Position numbers and translations under genes: made by a program. This document shows positions 8,956 through 19,109 of a stretch of 37,900 bases of DNA, piece after piece. The DNA comes from Bacteroidales bacterium (GTDB lineage: Bacteria; Bacteroidota; Bacteroidia; Bacteroidales; P3), in NCBI GenBank assembly GCA_028709955.1, contig JAQUTD010000005.1, forward strand, positions 1 through 37,900. Direction: 5' to 3'. Numbering within the stretch: the stretch's first letter is position 1; every line of letters starts with the position of its first letter. The notes under the pieces were generated by a model, which was not told where the DNA came from, searched no databases, and worked only from the letters and a program-made list of their open reading frames with translations.

Positions 8956-10348
8956 AAATATTATATGATTGGGTATTTAGATTTACCTTCTTGTAATTCA
9001 TTTTTTTAAAGTTATAACTATGCTCTTTTCTTATCAATAAGTATTTTCTTTGAACTTTGATATTCCTATCAATAGAAATATTGTGAAATCTTGCATAGTA
9101 AGCAAACAAAGAATATTCTTCTAACATTTGAGGTGGAATGCTTAGAATAGATTTTTGAGGGATAAATTCCGCTATTATATCCATATCCGCTAATAGTTCC
9201 TTATCCCTACTATCCTTTCCATAAAATAAAAAAGGCAGGGAGATTGAAATGATTAATAATCCAATAGATATGTATTTTAGAGTTGAAAACCATTTTATTT
9301 TTGGATTAATGTTTGAAATTAATTTACTAACACTTTCATCTATAAGACCAGAAAAAGCAATTACAACAAAAGGGAAAGCCGGCAAAAGATAAAACCCACT
9401 TTGTTTCATACTTAATAGAATTGGCAAAACGGCTGTTAATGAAAACAAAAACATCAATAATGCTTTCTTGTTATTTTCATTATTCTTAAGTGGGTTTTTC
9501 CTTATTTTCAATTTGTGAACAAGAAAATAAATGCCAAGAATAATGAACGAAAAAATCAATTCACTAAAGAATCTTCCTAAAATATAGAAGCGAGAATTAA
9601 CTGTTATTGAATTTTGGAGCCCTCCAATTATTTGGATTTCAAAATAATGATCAAAGTAATCCATAACATCTTGGGAAAGGTATATTGAAAGTAAAATTGG
9701 TATGATGGAAAAAAGAAAAATCAATATTGAATCAGTTAACATTCTTAAGAAATTTGTCTTTCTTATAACCAGCCAATAAATAAAAGGGAATGAAAGAGGG
9801 AAGAAAGCAACAAAGCCCTTAACACTAAAACCAATGGTGAGTGATAAACCTGCCAAAAAAATAAATAGGATTCTTTTTTTGCTTAATGAATAAATATAGA
9901 AAAGAACCGAAGAAGTTGTAAAAATGATTAAGGTGTTTTCAATAATATTGTTTACCACGCTCCAAGTCATAAGAGGAATTGAAAGAAAAAAGAAGAGTGG
10001 TAAAAAAGGCATTTTAAAATCAAATTTCTTATATAGTTTTAATGTTAATAGACAAGCTATCAAAATACTTAAAACTGAATAAAATCTTTCAATCAAAAAA
10101 CTTGTTCCAAATACTTTAAAAAACTGTCCTTCAAGGAAGAAAAACATAGGAGGGTGAGACTTAAAATCAACAAGAAAAGTTTGAGAGAAGAAGGGATTCA
10201 AGAAAGTTCCTTCACCAATTGCATAGTTTTTTGAGAAGTTTGCGTATACAATTCCGTCAAGAAACATCCCTCTTGAGAGTAAGAAGGGACTAATGATTAT
10301 TAAAAAAATTGAAACTGCGAGTAAATAAAAAGGAAATGTTTTTTTCAT
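8939..10348 (-). CDS. ArnT/GT39-like integral membrane glycosyltransferase
   Basis: Multi-TM protein with GMFLDGIVYANFSKNYAIGEG...FKSHPPMFFFLEG (acidic residue and HPP loop typical of GT39/ArnT). Confidence 0.75.
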   Translation of the reverse strand: MKKTFPFYLLAVSIFLIIISPFLLSRGMFLDGIVYANFSKNYAIGEGTFLNPFFSQTFLVDFKSHPPMFFFLEGQFFKVFGTSFLIERFYSVLSILIACLLTLKLYKKFDFKMPFLPLFFFLSIPLMTWSVVNNIIENTLIIFTTSSVLFYIYSLSKKRILFIFLAGLSLTIGFSVKGFVAFFPLSFPFIYWLVIRKTNFLRMLTDSILIFLFSIIPILLSIYLSQDVMDYFDHYFEIQIIGGLQNSITVNSRFYILGRFFSELIFSFIILGIYFLVHKLKIRKNPLKNNENNKKALLMFLFSLTAVLPILLSMKQSGFYLLPAFPFVVIAFSGLIDESVSKLISNINPKIKWFSTLKYISIGLLIISISLPFLFYGKDSRDKELLADMDIIAEFIPQKSILSIPPQMLEEYSLFAYYARFHNISIDRNIKVQRKYLLIRKEHSYNFKKMNYKKVNLNTQSYNIYEKEN

Positions 10349-10445
10349 ACCAAAGTCAAATTCTCTTTAACAAGGTTGCAAATGTACAAAATAAAATTTT
10401 ATTAGTTCGTTTTTAATACTATCTTTGCAAAACTAAATTAATTTT

Positions 10446-12413
10446 TTGATGAAATTTTCTATTATAATTGTTAATTATAATGTAGCTTATTTTTTAGAAC
10501 ATTGCTTGTATTCGGTTAGAAATGCATGCAAGAATATTGAAGCAGAGGTTTTTGTTGTAGACAACAACTCTGTGGATAATTCGCTTACTGTAATTAAGGA
10601 AAAGTTTCCAGAAGTTATTCTTATTGCCAATAAAGAAAATGTTGGATTTGCAAAAGCTAATAATCAAGCTATACGCAAAGCTAATGGAGAATATATCCTT
10701 TTACTCAATCCAGATACAGTTGTTGAGGAAGATACTTTTGAAAAGTGCATTGAATTTATGGATTCTCATCCCGATGCCGGAGGATTAGGTGTTAAGATGA
10801 TAGATGGAAGGGGAAAATTTTTGCCTGAGAGTAAAAGAGGTTTCCCTTCAGTTTGGGCATCATTCTGTAAGATGAGTGGGCTAACTAACCTATTCTCACA
10901 CTCAAAAAAATATGCTCAATACTATATGGGGCATCTCTCTGAAAATGAAGTAAACCAAGTTGATATTCTTGCCGGTGCTTACATGATGTTAAGAAAAGAA
11001 TGTTTAGATAAGGTTGGCATTTTGGATGAAGATTATTTTATGTATGGGGAAGATATTGACTTATCATATAGAATAACAAAGGGCGGCTACAAAAACTACT
11101 ATTTCCCAAAAGCAAGAATCATTCACTATAAAGGAGAAAGCACAAAAAAAGCATCACTTAATTATGTATATACTTTCTATAATGCAATGGCAATTTTCGC
11201 ACAAAAGCATCTATCAACAAAACAAACAAAACTGTTCTCAATAATAATTAAGATAGCCATTTGGTTCAGAGCCGCACTTTCTTTCTGCACAAGAATATTT
11301 AAAAATATTCTCCTCCCAATTCTAGATTTTCTCTTAGTATATCTTTCTTACTATTTATTGGTTGAATGGTGGAGCAATAATATTTGGAACGACCCAGACT
11401 ACTACCCTATTCAATACATTCAATTTGTTGTCCCAGTTTATATATTTATATGGCTTTTCTCAATCTATCTTTCAGGTGGATATTCAAAACCCTTTAGAAT
11501 CCCCAAAATTATTTCTGGAGTTTTCTTTGGAATGATAACTATTCTTGTTTTCTACTCCCTCCTTCCCGACTACTTAAGGTATTCAAGAGCCTTAGTTTTA
11601 TTGGGAGCCGTGTTATCTCTATTTGTAATAATTCTTATCCGATTTGTTTATCGTTATCTTACAACAGGCACATGGAATTTGAAAGTAAGTTTAACTAAAA
11701 GGTATGCCATTATTGGAGATGATAAAGAAGCAGTTAGAGTTGCTCAATTACTTAGAACAACTGATGCACAAACAGAATTTATTGGTCTGGTTGAAGAAGG
11801 GAAAAGAGAAACTACCAATCCTAATTTTATTGGTATTAGCTCACAAATAAAAGAAATAATTAAAATTTATAAGATTAATGAAGTAATTTTTTGTGCCAAA
11901 ACTCTTAGCCAACAAAAAATAATTAGTATGATGGCAGAACTTCAATCAACAAATATTCACTTCATAATTGCACCTCCCGAAACCGACTTTATTATTGGAA
12001 GCAACACAATCAATACTCCAACCGACCTATATGTTGTTTCTGTTAACTCCATTTCCAACGAAGACAGCAAAAGGAAGAAAAGGCTGTTAGATATTAGCTT
12101 ATCAATTTTTGTTTTAACCTTCTCTCCAATTATTGTTTTTTTCTTAAAGGAACCCTTTGGACTATGGAGAAATATATTTCTAATTATTTTTGCCAAGAGA
12201 ACATGGGTTGGATATTCTAATCAAAACCTTAATAACAACAATATTCTTCCAGCAATCAAAAAAGGGATTATTTGCACAAAAGATTCTTTAAACAATGAGA
12301 AATTGGATCAAAGCACATTAAACAGATTAGATTTGCTTTATGCAAGAAACTATTCATGGCAATCAGATATAAATATTTTCTTTAAAGCATTCCGTAATAT
12401 TGGTAGAAAATAA
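10446..12413 (+). CDS. GT2 glycosyltransferase fused to TM/Rossmann region and truncated sugar-transferase-like C-terminus
   Basis: GT2: SIIIVNYNV, VVDNNSVDNS, LLLNPDTVV, DEDYFMYGEDIDLSYR; then TM helices, RYAIIGDDKEAVRVAQLL Rossmann-like segment, KKRLLDISLSIFVLTFSPIIVF. Confidence 0.8.
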   Translation: MMKFSIIIVNYNVAYFLEHCLYSVRNACKNIEAEVFVVDNNSVDNSLTVIKEKFPEVILIANKENVGFAKANNQAIRKANGEYILLLNPDTVVEEDTFEKCIEFMDSHPDAGGLGVKMIDGRGKFLPESKRGFPSVWASFCKMSGLTNLFSHSKKYAQYYMGHLSENEVNQVDILAGAYMMLRKECLDKVGILDEDYFMYGEDIDLSYRITKGGYKNYYFPKARIIHYKGESTKKASLNYVYTFYNAMAIFAQKHLSTKQTKLFSIIIKIAIWFRAALSFCTRIFKNILLPILDFLLVYLSYYLLVEWWSNNIWNDPDYYPIQYIQFVVPVYIFIWLFSIYLSGGYSKPFRIPKIISGVFFGMITILVFYSLLPDYLRYSRALVLLGAVLSLFVIILIRFVYRYLTTGTWNLKVSLTKRYAIIGDDKEAVRVAQLLRTTDAQTEFIGLVEEGKRETTNPNFIGISSQIKEIIKIYKINEVIFCAKTLSQQKIISMMAELQSTNIHFIIAPPETDFIIGSNTINTPTDLYVVSVNSISNEDSKRKKRLLDISLSIFVLTFSPIIVFFLKEPFGLWRNIFLIIFAKRTWVGYSNQNLNNNNILPAIKKGIICTKDSLNNEKLDQSTLNRLDLLYARNYSWQSDINIFFKAFRNIGRK

Positions 12414-12423
12414 ACATTTATTT

Positions 12424-12454
12424 TTTGCAACTAAACCAAATAGAATTATATTTG
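12424..12454 (+). promoter_or_regulatory. Bacteroidota-type promoter for rocD
   Basis: TTTG (12424-12427), 19-bp spacer, TATATTTG (12447-12454) matches TTTG-N19-TAnnTTTG. Confidence 0.6.
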
Positions 12455-12481
12455 CACATTATTATTTAAAACATATTGACT

Positions 12482-13702
12482 ATGACAAAATCAGAAGAAT
12501 TTATCGAATTAGAGCATCACTATGGAGCTCACAACTATCACCCACTTCCTGTGGTTTTATCAAAAGGAGAAGGTCCATTTGTTTGGGATGTTGAAGGAAA
12601 AAAATATTTTGACTTCCTTTCAGCCTACTCAGCAGTTAACCAAGGACATTGCCATCCAAAAATTGTTAAAGCTCTTTGCGACCAAGCACAAACACTAACC
12701 CTAACATCAAGAGCATTTTACAACGATTGTTTAGGTCCTTATGAAAAATACATCACAGAATACTTTGGATACGACAAAGTATTGCCAATGAACACAGGAG
12801 CAGAAGCTGACGAAACAGCACTAAAACTTGCACGTCGTTGGGGATATAAAGTAAAAGGAATTCCTGAAAACGAAGCAATAATTATATGTTGTGAAGGAAA
12901 CTTTCATGGAAGAACAATCACTATAGTTTCAATGTCAAACGACCCCGATTCTTATGGTCAATTTGGTCCTTTCACTCCAGGATTTGTTAAAATACCTTAT
13001 AACGACACAAAAGCATTAGAAGAAGTTTTAGCAAAACATGGAGACAAAGTTGCTGCTTTTCTTGTTGAACCAATACAAGGAGAAGCAGGAGTATTTGTTC
13101 CAGATGAAGGATATTTAAAAACTTGTTACGACTTATGCAAAAAACATAACGTACTTTTCATTGCTGACGAAGTACAAACAGGAATAGCAAGAACAGGTAA
13201 ACTATTAGCTTGTGACCACGAAGGGATACGTCCTGATATGATAATCTTAGGAAAAGCACTGTCAGGTGGAGTTATCCCTGTTTCAGCAGTACTTGCAGAC
13301 AATGAAGTAATGTTAACAATAGGACCAGGAGAACATGGTTCAACCTTTGGAGGATTCTGTTTAGCAGGAAAAGTTGCAGTTGCAGCACTTGAAGTTGTAA
13401 AAGAAGAGAAACTTGCAGAAAGAGCAGAGTACTTAGGAAAAATATTCCGTGATGAAATAGGCAAAGTTAAGAGTGAAATGATAGAATTAGTAAGAGGAAA
13501 AGGATTACTAAATGCTATCGTTATTCGTCCAAAAAATGGAAAAGAAGCATGGGACGTTTGTTTAAAGATGCGTGATATGGGAGTGCTTGCAAAACCAACA
13601 CATGGACACATAATCCGTTTTGCACCACCATTGGTAATCACTGAAGAACAACTACGAGAAGCTATTGAAATAATAAAAGAAGCAATTCTTTCATTCGAAT
13701 AA
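12482..13702 (+). CDS. rocD: Ornithine--oxo-acid aminotransferase
   Basis: [59 protein letters not shown] lysine region [19 protein letters not shown]. Confidence 0.93.
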   Translation: MTKSEEFIELEHHYGAHNYHPLPVVLSKGEGPFVWDVEGKKYFDFLSAYSAVNQGHCHPKIVKALCDQAQTLTLTSRAFYNDCLGPYEKYITEYFGYDKVLPMNTGAEADETALKLARRWGYKVKGIPENEAIIICCEGNFHGRTITIVSMSNDPDSYGQFGPFTPGFVKIPYNDTKALEEVLAKHGDKVAAFLVEPIQGEAGVFVPDEGYLKTCYDLCKKHNVLFIADEVQTGIARTGKLLACDHEGIRPDMIILGKALSGGVIPVSAVLADNEVMLTIGPGEHGSTFGGFCLAGKVAVAALEVVKEEKLAERAEYLGKIFRDEIGKVKSEMIELVRGKGLLNAIVIRPKNGKEAWDVCLKMRDMGVLAKPTHGHIIRFAPPLVITEEQLREAIEIIKEAILSFE

Positions 13703-13726
13703 ATAAACATATATTTCTTATAAAAC

Positions 13727-13764
13727 AAAAGCACCTTTACTTCAATGTATAGGTGCTTTTCTTA
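13727..13764. terminator. Bidirectional hairpin terminator between convergent genes
   Basis: AAAAGCACCT (13727-13736) / AGGTGCTTTT (13751-13760). Confidence 0.7.
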
Positions 13765-13766
13765 TT

Positions 13767-14474
13767 TTATTGTTCAACATTAATAGTTACAGTATCTCTT
13801 GGATTATTTATATTATAATTTCTATAGATTGTAGGGTAATTTCCACAATTTATAGATCCATTAAGAGCAACAACCTTAAAAAAGAAATATTTTAAGGTAT
13901 CATTATAATCACCTTTACTAACTAATTTTTCTTTAAAACAGGGTCTCTCATAGGTAGAAGTTGGATAATCCCAAAAGCCCCAATTGTCACTACTTGTTTT
14001 AGGAAGGATTACTTTTAAGTATCCGTAAGTTATAGGTCTAATATCTACTCTCTTACTTATAATATTAACACTATCACTTTTATAATTAAATGTTCCAAAC
14101 TCAAAACTATAATCTGATGTTGCTCTTGGGAATACTCTAATTGAATAGAAGTCAACTGACATTTCTCTACTTCCTAATTCTCCATGTTTAGGAATTTTTA
14201 TTTTATAATAACCTTCTGAATTAGAAACAGCAATATTCTCTACAAAATAAGGATCTGTCCCAAAACTTCCATTTGATTCATCAAAATACTTTGCATCAAA
14301 AACAACTCCAGCAATGGGTTGTCCAGTATGGAAGTCTGTAATATAACCTTCTACATAAGTATCATAATATGTTATAATATCTTCATCATTATCCTTACAA
14401 CTGACAAACGGAGTTAGAAGCACTAAGAGCAACAATAAATTAATTATTCTTCTTTTTAAAAAAGTCTTTTTCAT
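13767..14474 (-). CDS. Hypothetical lipoprotein with carboxypeptidase-regulatory-like N-terminal segment
   Basis: Likely start at internal Met (MKKTFLKRRIINLLLLLVLLTPFVSCKD lipobox); VEGYITDFHTGQPIAGVVFDA. Confidence 0.6.
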   Translation of the reverse strand: MKKTFLKRRIINLLLLLVLLTPFVSCKDNDEDIITYYDTYVEGYITDFHTGQPIAGVVFDAKYFDESNGSFGTDPYFVENIAVSNSEGYYKIKIPKHGELGSREMSVDFYSIRVFPRATSDYSFEFGTFNYKSDSVNIISKRVDIRPITYGYLKVILPKTSSDNWGFWDYPTSTYERPCFKEKLVSKGDYNDTLKYFFFKVVALNGSINCGNYPTIYRNYNINNPRDTVTINVEQ

Positions 14475-14630
14475 AAGGCTTGTTGTTAAGTCGATAAATG
14501 TAATTATTAATAATTCTGCAAAGGAAAACAAAATAAAGGTAAAAACAAAATAAAGGTAAATCCAAGCAATAGGAATTCAAATAAAGAGAAATAGTAGTAT
14601 AGTAAAATAGACTTAATATATTTGAAATTA

Positions 14631-14693
14631 TATCAAGGAAAAAAATATTTATATCAAGGAAAAATTCTTTTTTATCAAGGAAAAAAATATTTT
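14631..14693. repeat. 21-bp tandem repeat x3, TATCAAGGAAAAAnnnTnTTT
   Basis: TATCAAGG at 14631, 14652 and 14673; exact 21-bp period. Confidence 0.9.
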
Positions 14694-14721
14694 TAGTTGA
14701 TATATCTGGATTTTGCAGATA

Positions 14722-15579
14722 TTATTGTGGAATTACTTTTGGTTGTTTTTTGTCGTGGAAAAGATATCCTATCTTTAGGCTTGAAGTGTAGGTGAAGTGT
14801 GTTCCTACTCCATATAGTAATCCTACTTCATAGTAATCGTATGAATCTTCATTCAGGTTCGAAAAGCTATATCCTAATCCAAAGTTAAGGTCAATAAGAA
14901 AACGATTGGCAAACACCCATTGTTTTCCTCCTGTAATCATTAGGTTTAGTGATGCTATATTTTCTTCTCTTGATTCGTATGGGTATATTCCATTATAATA
15001 GTCATGTTGGTAGTTGTAATATTCTAATTCTGTATTTATTAATGATAATTTTATCTTAGGCATTATATAGCTTCCTTTAAGCAAATGTGCATATTTCATA
15101 TTTCTTATATAGTAGTCAGGTGAGCGATAAAATCGATAACCTCCTGAAAGGGAAACTCCAATTGCTTCCACTCCAAAGGTTTCGAAGCCTAATCCTATTA
15201 TTCCTAATCCTGCTGTCCAACTCTGTCCTGGCTTAATGCTTCTTTCGTAGTCAAATTCAGAAAAGCCCATAAGTGGTGCTAAGAAGTTAAATTTGATTGC
15301 ATTTTTAGTGTTGTCTTGGTAGTTGTTTACTCCAAACATAGAGTTTTCAATATTTAGAATTTCTCCGTTGGCAAATTTTATGTACTGAATATTATTTTTA
15401 TCTATACTAAAACGTCTTTCTTCTCCACCTAAGGTTGCGGAATAATAGACTAAGTCTTCTCCTATTTCAACAATCTTGCATGTAATTTCTGCTTTTGGAT
15501 TTTTCCTTACAATTAAATCTTGTGCAGTTATACTAAGGGTTGTAAGGGTTAATAGGATTAATAGGGTTAATTTTTTCAT
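14722..15579 (-). CDS. Hypothetical secreted/outer-membrane protein
   Basis: Signal peptide MKKLTLLILLTLTTLSITAQ (internal Met start), beta-strand rich. Confidence 0.55.
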   Translation of the reverse strand: MKKLTLLILLTLTTLSITAQDLIVRKNPKAEITCKIVEIGEDLVYYSATLGGEERRFSIDKNNIQYIKFANGEILNIENSMFGVNNYQDNTKNAIKFNFLAPLMGFSEFDYERSIKPGQSWTAGLGIIGLGFETFGVEAIGVSLSGGYRFYRSPDYYIRNMKYAHLLKGSYIMPKIKLSLINTELEYYNYQHDYYNGIYPYESREENIASLNLMITGGKQWVFANRFLIDLNFGLGYSFSNLNEDSYDYYEVGLLYGVGTHFTYTSSLKIGYLFHDKKQPKVIPQ

Positions 15580-15650
15580 AGCAAAATATTTATAATTATT
15601 GGGCAAAGATAAATAATAATTTGATATTTTTATATTGTGCTTAGTTATTT

Positions 15651-16616
15651 TTAGTCATTTTCGATAATAATTAGGTTTTCTACACTGAATTGGAATGGTT
15701 TAATGCATTCTTGCTTTCTTAAACTACAGTTTTTCATTCGGCATTGTGAACAATATTTTTCGTCGCAAGAGTCACTATGAACTGTAAAGTATAGCTCGTG
15801 GTTTTCTTTTTGGAGAACTTCTTTTAGTTTTTCGGTGGCTTTATGTCCTTGCTTGATTGTGTAGAAACATGGCAGAGTGAGGTCGCAGTCAATATGTAGT
15901 GAATTTCCATAACGAATAACACGTAGGTTATGGATATCAATCCAATCTTCTTCTTTATTCTGATTTATTTTTTCTGCAATTATTTTTAGTTCTTCCTTAT
16001 CGTTTTGGTCAATAAGATTGGCAGTTGTTTTATGAAGAATTTTTAATCCTGTTACTATAATAATTGATCCATAAACTAATGCAAGAATGCTATCCAATAT
16101 TAATAAATCTGTGATTTTAATTAATAATAAGCCTAATAACAATCCTATGGTTGAATAGGTGTCGGATTGTAAATGTTTTCCTGATGCCACCAATGCCATT
16201 GATGATGTTTTCTTTCCTTTTCTAATACTCCATGCACCAAGAATAAAGTTTACTATTCCTGCAATGGCAACAATTATCATCCCTATTTCAAGTTGAGGCA
16301 GATCAGTGGGTTGAATAAATATTCTTTTTATCCCTTCGTAAATTATTATTCCTCCAGCAATAATGATTAATGATCCTTCAATTGAGGCAGATATTAGCTC
16401 CATTTTCCCATGTCCAAATGGATGATTTTCGTCTCTTGGTTTTGATGCCCACCTTAGTGAAATAAGGCTTATAATTCCAGCAACAACATTAACAATGCTT
16501 TCCATTGCATCGGAATAAACACCTGCTGAATTAGTAATAATATATGCTACAAATTTAGCAATTAATAGTATAGCTGATATAACTACTATTATTCTTTGAA
16601 ATTTCCAATTTTTCAT
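15651..16616 (-). CDS. Cation diffusion facilitator (CDF) transporter
   Basis: Multi-TM, NSAGVYSDAMESIVNVVAG, HPFGHGKMELISA; Cys-rich tail CDEKYCSQCRMKNCSLRKQEC. Confidence 0.9.
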   Translation of the reverse strand: MKNWKFQRIIVVISAILLIAKFVAYIITNSAGVYSDAMESIVNVVAGIISLISLRWASKPRDENHPFGHGKMELISASIEGSLIIIAGGIIIYEGIKRIFIQPTDLPQLEIGMIIVAIAGIVNFILGAWSIRKGKKTSSMALVASGKHLQSDTYSTIGLLLGLLLIKITDLLILDSILALVYGSIIIVTGLKILHKTTANLIDQNDKEELKIIAEKINQNKEEDWIDIHNLRVIRYGNSLHIDCDLTLPCFYTIKQGHKATEKLKEVLQKENHELYFTVHSDSCDEKYCSQCRMKNCSLRKQECIKPFQFSVENLIIIEND

Positions 16617-16637
16617 AATTCAGTTTATTTTTATAAA

Positions 16638-16669
16638 AAAAAGAGCCTTCTTTTGAAAGACTCTTTTTG
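16638..16669 (-). terminator. Hairpin downstream of TPR gene
   Basis: AAAAGAG...CTCTTTT arms with A-run on + strand (U-run on - transcript). Confidence 0.5.
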
Positions 16670-16691
16670 GAAAAGATACTAAAAAACTATT

Positions 16692-17360
16692 TTATAAATT
16701 TTCTAATCTTGAAATGTATTTATCAATTTCTCTTGCTTCCATTGAAGAAGGAAAATCTGATTTAATTTTCTTGTAGGTTTCTAATGCTTTCTTATTATCT
16801 TTTTTCATTTCATAAGCAACTCCCAATTTGAAAAGAACAAATGGAGTTGTCATTTCGTTAGAGGTTGCTATTGCTTTTTCGTAGTTTTTGATTGCATCAT
16901 CAATTTTGTTTAGTTCAAGATAGCAGTCTCCTATCATAGCCTTAGCTCCTGAAGATAGAAAAACATCCTTTGATTTAAAATCTTCCAAATAGTCTATTGC
17001 TTTTTGAAACTCGCCTTTCGAAAGGTAGGCACTACCTGCATAGAAGTTTGCTAATTTACCACTTTTTGTGTGTGGATATTTATCAATAATGGCAAGAAAC
17101 CCTAAGTGTTTTCCTTCTCCATTAAGAGCTTTATCCATCTCATCATTTTTGAAAAATTGCTCTGCAGCAAACATTTCTGTTGAAGCAGCTTCTTGACGAG
17201 GTTCTGCAATTAGTTTCATGTATCCAAAAAAACCACCAATCAACACTAATATTGCAACAATTACAATTAGTATTATTTTCTGATTTTTCTCAATGAATTG
17301 TTCTGATTTTGAAATAGCTTCACCAACAGCAAGGTTCTTAGGTTTTTGTTCTGTACTCAT
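16692..17360 (-). CDS. Membrane-anchored tetratricopeptide-repeat protein
   Basis: One TM near N-terminus then TPR-like repeats (KLANFYAGSAYLSKGEFQKAIDYLEDF, AMIGDCYLELNKIDDAIKNYEKA). Confidence 0.75.
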   Translation of the reverse strand: MSTEQKPKNLAVGEAISKSEQFIEKNQKIILIVIVAILVLIGGFFGYMKLIAEPRQEAASTEMFAAEQFFKNDEMDKALNGEGKHLGFLAIIDKYPHTKSGKLANFYAGSAYLSKGEFQKAIDYLEDFKSKDVFLSSGAKAMIGDCYLELNKIDDAIKNYEKAIATSNEMTTPFVLFKLGVAYEMKKDNKKALETYKKIKSDFPSSMEAREIDKYISRLENL

Positions 17361-17526
17361 AATATACTTAATGCTAAAATTAATTTAGAGTGCAAAGATA
17401 CATTTTTCTTTAAAAATACGAACTAATGTTATCATTTTTTTATAGCATATTTATAAAATTTAATTCTATATTTGCAAAATATGATAAATATTTGTATTTT
17501 TGTTGTTTTAAATTATAATAGTTAAT

Positions 17527-18513
17527 ATGGGTATAAGTACAAAATTCATGGGCTTTAACATTAAAAGTCCAATTGTTGTTGGAAGTTGTGGATTAACCTC
17601 TAATATTGAAACCTTAAAAAAAATTGAACAAGCAGGTGCGGGTGCTGTTATTCTTAAATCTTTGTTTGAAGAACAGATTACTCAGGAAATGAATGTTAAT
17701 ATTAAAGTTTACAGTGCAAATTTTAGTGGATACCCTGAAGCATACAATTATATACAAGAACACACAAAAGGCGAGGCAATTTCAAATTATATCAATTTAA
17801 TAAAAGAAGCTAAGAAAAACTTGACAATTCCTGTTATTGCAAGCATTAATTGTATAACAGCTTCGGAATGGTTACCTTTTGTTAAAATGGTTGAAGATGC
17901 AGGTGCTGACGGAATTGAGCTCAACATGTTTATTCTTCCATCAGACATTAGTCTCTCCCACGAAGATATTGAAAGATTATATGAAGACATTGTTCATATA
18001 ATTAAAAGAGCAACATCACTTCCTATTTCCCTTAAAATAAGTCATTATTTTTCTTCCCTAACTCGATTTGCTCAAAAAATTTCATGGCTCGGTATCACCA
18101 ATCTTAATATATTTAATCGTTTCTATCAATCCGACATAAATATTGACACTCTTGAAACTATTCCAGTTAACATTAAAAGTAATCAAGACGAACTTTTCAA
18201 CACTATTCGATGGACTGCAATTATTTCACCAGAGATTAGATGTAATTTAACTTCAGGAAGTGGAGTACACAAAACTGAAGATGTTATAAAATTACTTCTT
18301 GCTGGGGCTGATACTGTTCAAATTGTTTCGGTTTTATATGATGAGGGTTTAAATTTCATTGTTGAGGCAAATAATAAATTACAGAAATGGATGGAACAAA
18401 AAGGTTTCAGCTCCATCAATCAATTTAAGGGAAAGCTGTCGGTCAAAAAGAATAAAGACGCATCAGCATTCCATAGGGTTCAATTTATGAAATATTATTC
18501 TGGCATTGAATAA
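17527..18513 (+). CDS. Dihydroorotate dehydrogenase-like protein
   Basis: MGFNIKSPIVVGSCGLTSNIETLKKIEQAGAGAVILKSLFEEQ; TIM-barrel phosphate motif LTSGSGVHKTEDVIKLLLAGADTVQIVSVLY. Confidence 0.85.
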   Translation: MGISTKFMGFNIKSPIVVGSCGLTSNIETLKKIEQAGAGAVILKSLFEEQITQEMNVNIKVYSANFSGYPEAYNYIQEHTKGEAISNYINLIKEAKKNLTIPVIASINCITASEWLPFVKMVEDAGADGIELNMFILPSDISLSHEDIERLYEDIVHIIKRATSLPISLKISHYFSSLTRFAQKISWLGITNLNIFNRFYQSDINIDTLETIPVNIKSNQDELFNTIRWTAIISPEIRCNLTSGSGVHKTEDVIKLLLAGADTVQIVSVLYDEGLNFIVEANNKLQKWMEQKGFSSINQFKGKLSVKKNKDASAFHRVQFMKYYSGIE

Positions 18514-18579
18514 AAAATTAACTTAACCTATTATATATTATCGCAAGACGATTTACTAATTTAAAAACAAACTGAAATT

Positions 18580-19026
18580 ATGGAAAATCAAAACAAACCT
18601 GTAAGTTTTTTCCGTTTCGAAGATTTGCGAATTTATCACAAGTCTTTAGATTATTTTAATTGGATTATTGAACAATCAAAAACAATTAATCCTCACGAAC
18701 AAAAAATAGTTATTGACTCATTAACTAAAGCTGCTATGGGCGTTTCTGTAAATATTGCAGAAGGTTCATCACGACACAAACTCCAATTTGTAACATTTCT
18801 AAAAGATGCCAAAACAGCTGTTAGGGAATGTGTTGTTTTATCTTCAATGGCACTTGGTTGCGGAGCTTTTACTATTGAGCAATATGAACATTCAAAAGAA
18901 ATTTTGGTTGAAATGACAAAGATGCTTGGAGCTATGATTGTTTCACTTCAAAAAAGCTCACCTCGTGATTCTTCAGAACCAAAAATAGACTTTAATTCGT
19001 CCACCGAAATAGATTTTGAATATTAG
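18580..19026 (+). CDS. Four-helix-bundle (23S rRNA IVS-type) protein
   Basis: FEDLRIYHKSLDYFNWI...AAMGVSVNIAEGSSRH...FLKDAKTAVRECVVLSSMA pattern. Confidence 0.75.
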   Translation: MENQNKPVSFFRFEDLRIYHKSLDYFNWIIEQSKTINPHEQKIVIDSLTKAAMGVSVNIAEGSSRHKLQFVTFLKDAKTAVRECVVLSSMALGCGAFTIEQYEHSKEILVEMTKMLGAMIVSLQKSSPRDSSEPKIDFNSSTEIDFEY

Positions 19027-19048
19027 AAAGCTTCATTTTTAATCGTTT

Positions 19049-19082
19049 TTTGCTTTTAATTGAGAGAATTGTCGTACATTTG
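19049..19082 (+). promoter_or_regulatory. Candidate promoter for holB
   Basis: TTTG 19049-19052, 22-bp spacer, TACATTTG 19075-19082. Confidence 0.4.
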
Positions 19083-19109
19083 TTTTTCTAAAAAGGAAAA
19101 CCAATTTTT

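Noticed and set aside
12400-12594. 64-aa ORF spanning the rocD promoter and start
   Set aside because: Out-of-frame overlap with rocD and the promoter motif; no recognisable protein features.
13126-13734. 202-aa ORF antisense to rocD
   Set aside because: Lies inside a confidently identified aminotransferase gene; composition typical of an antisense artefact.
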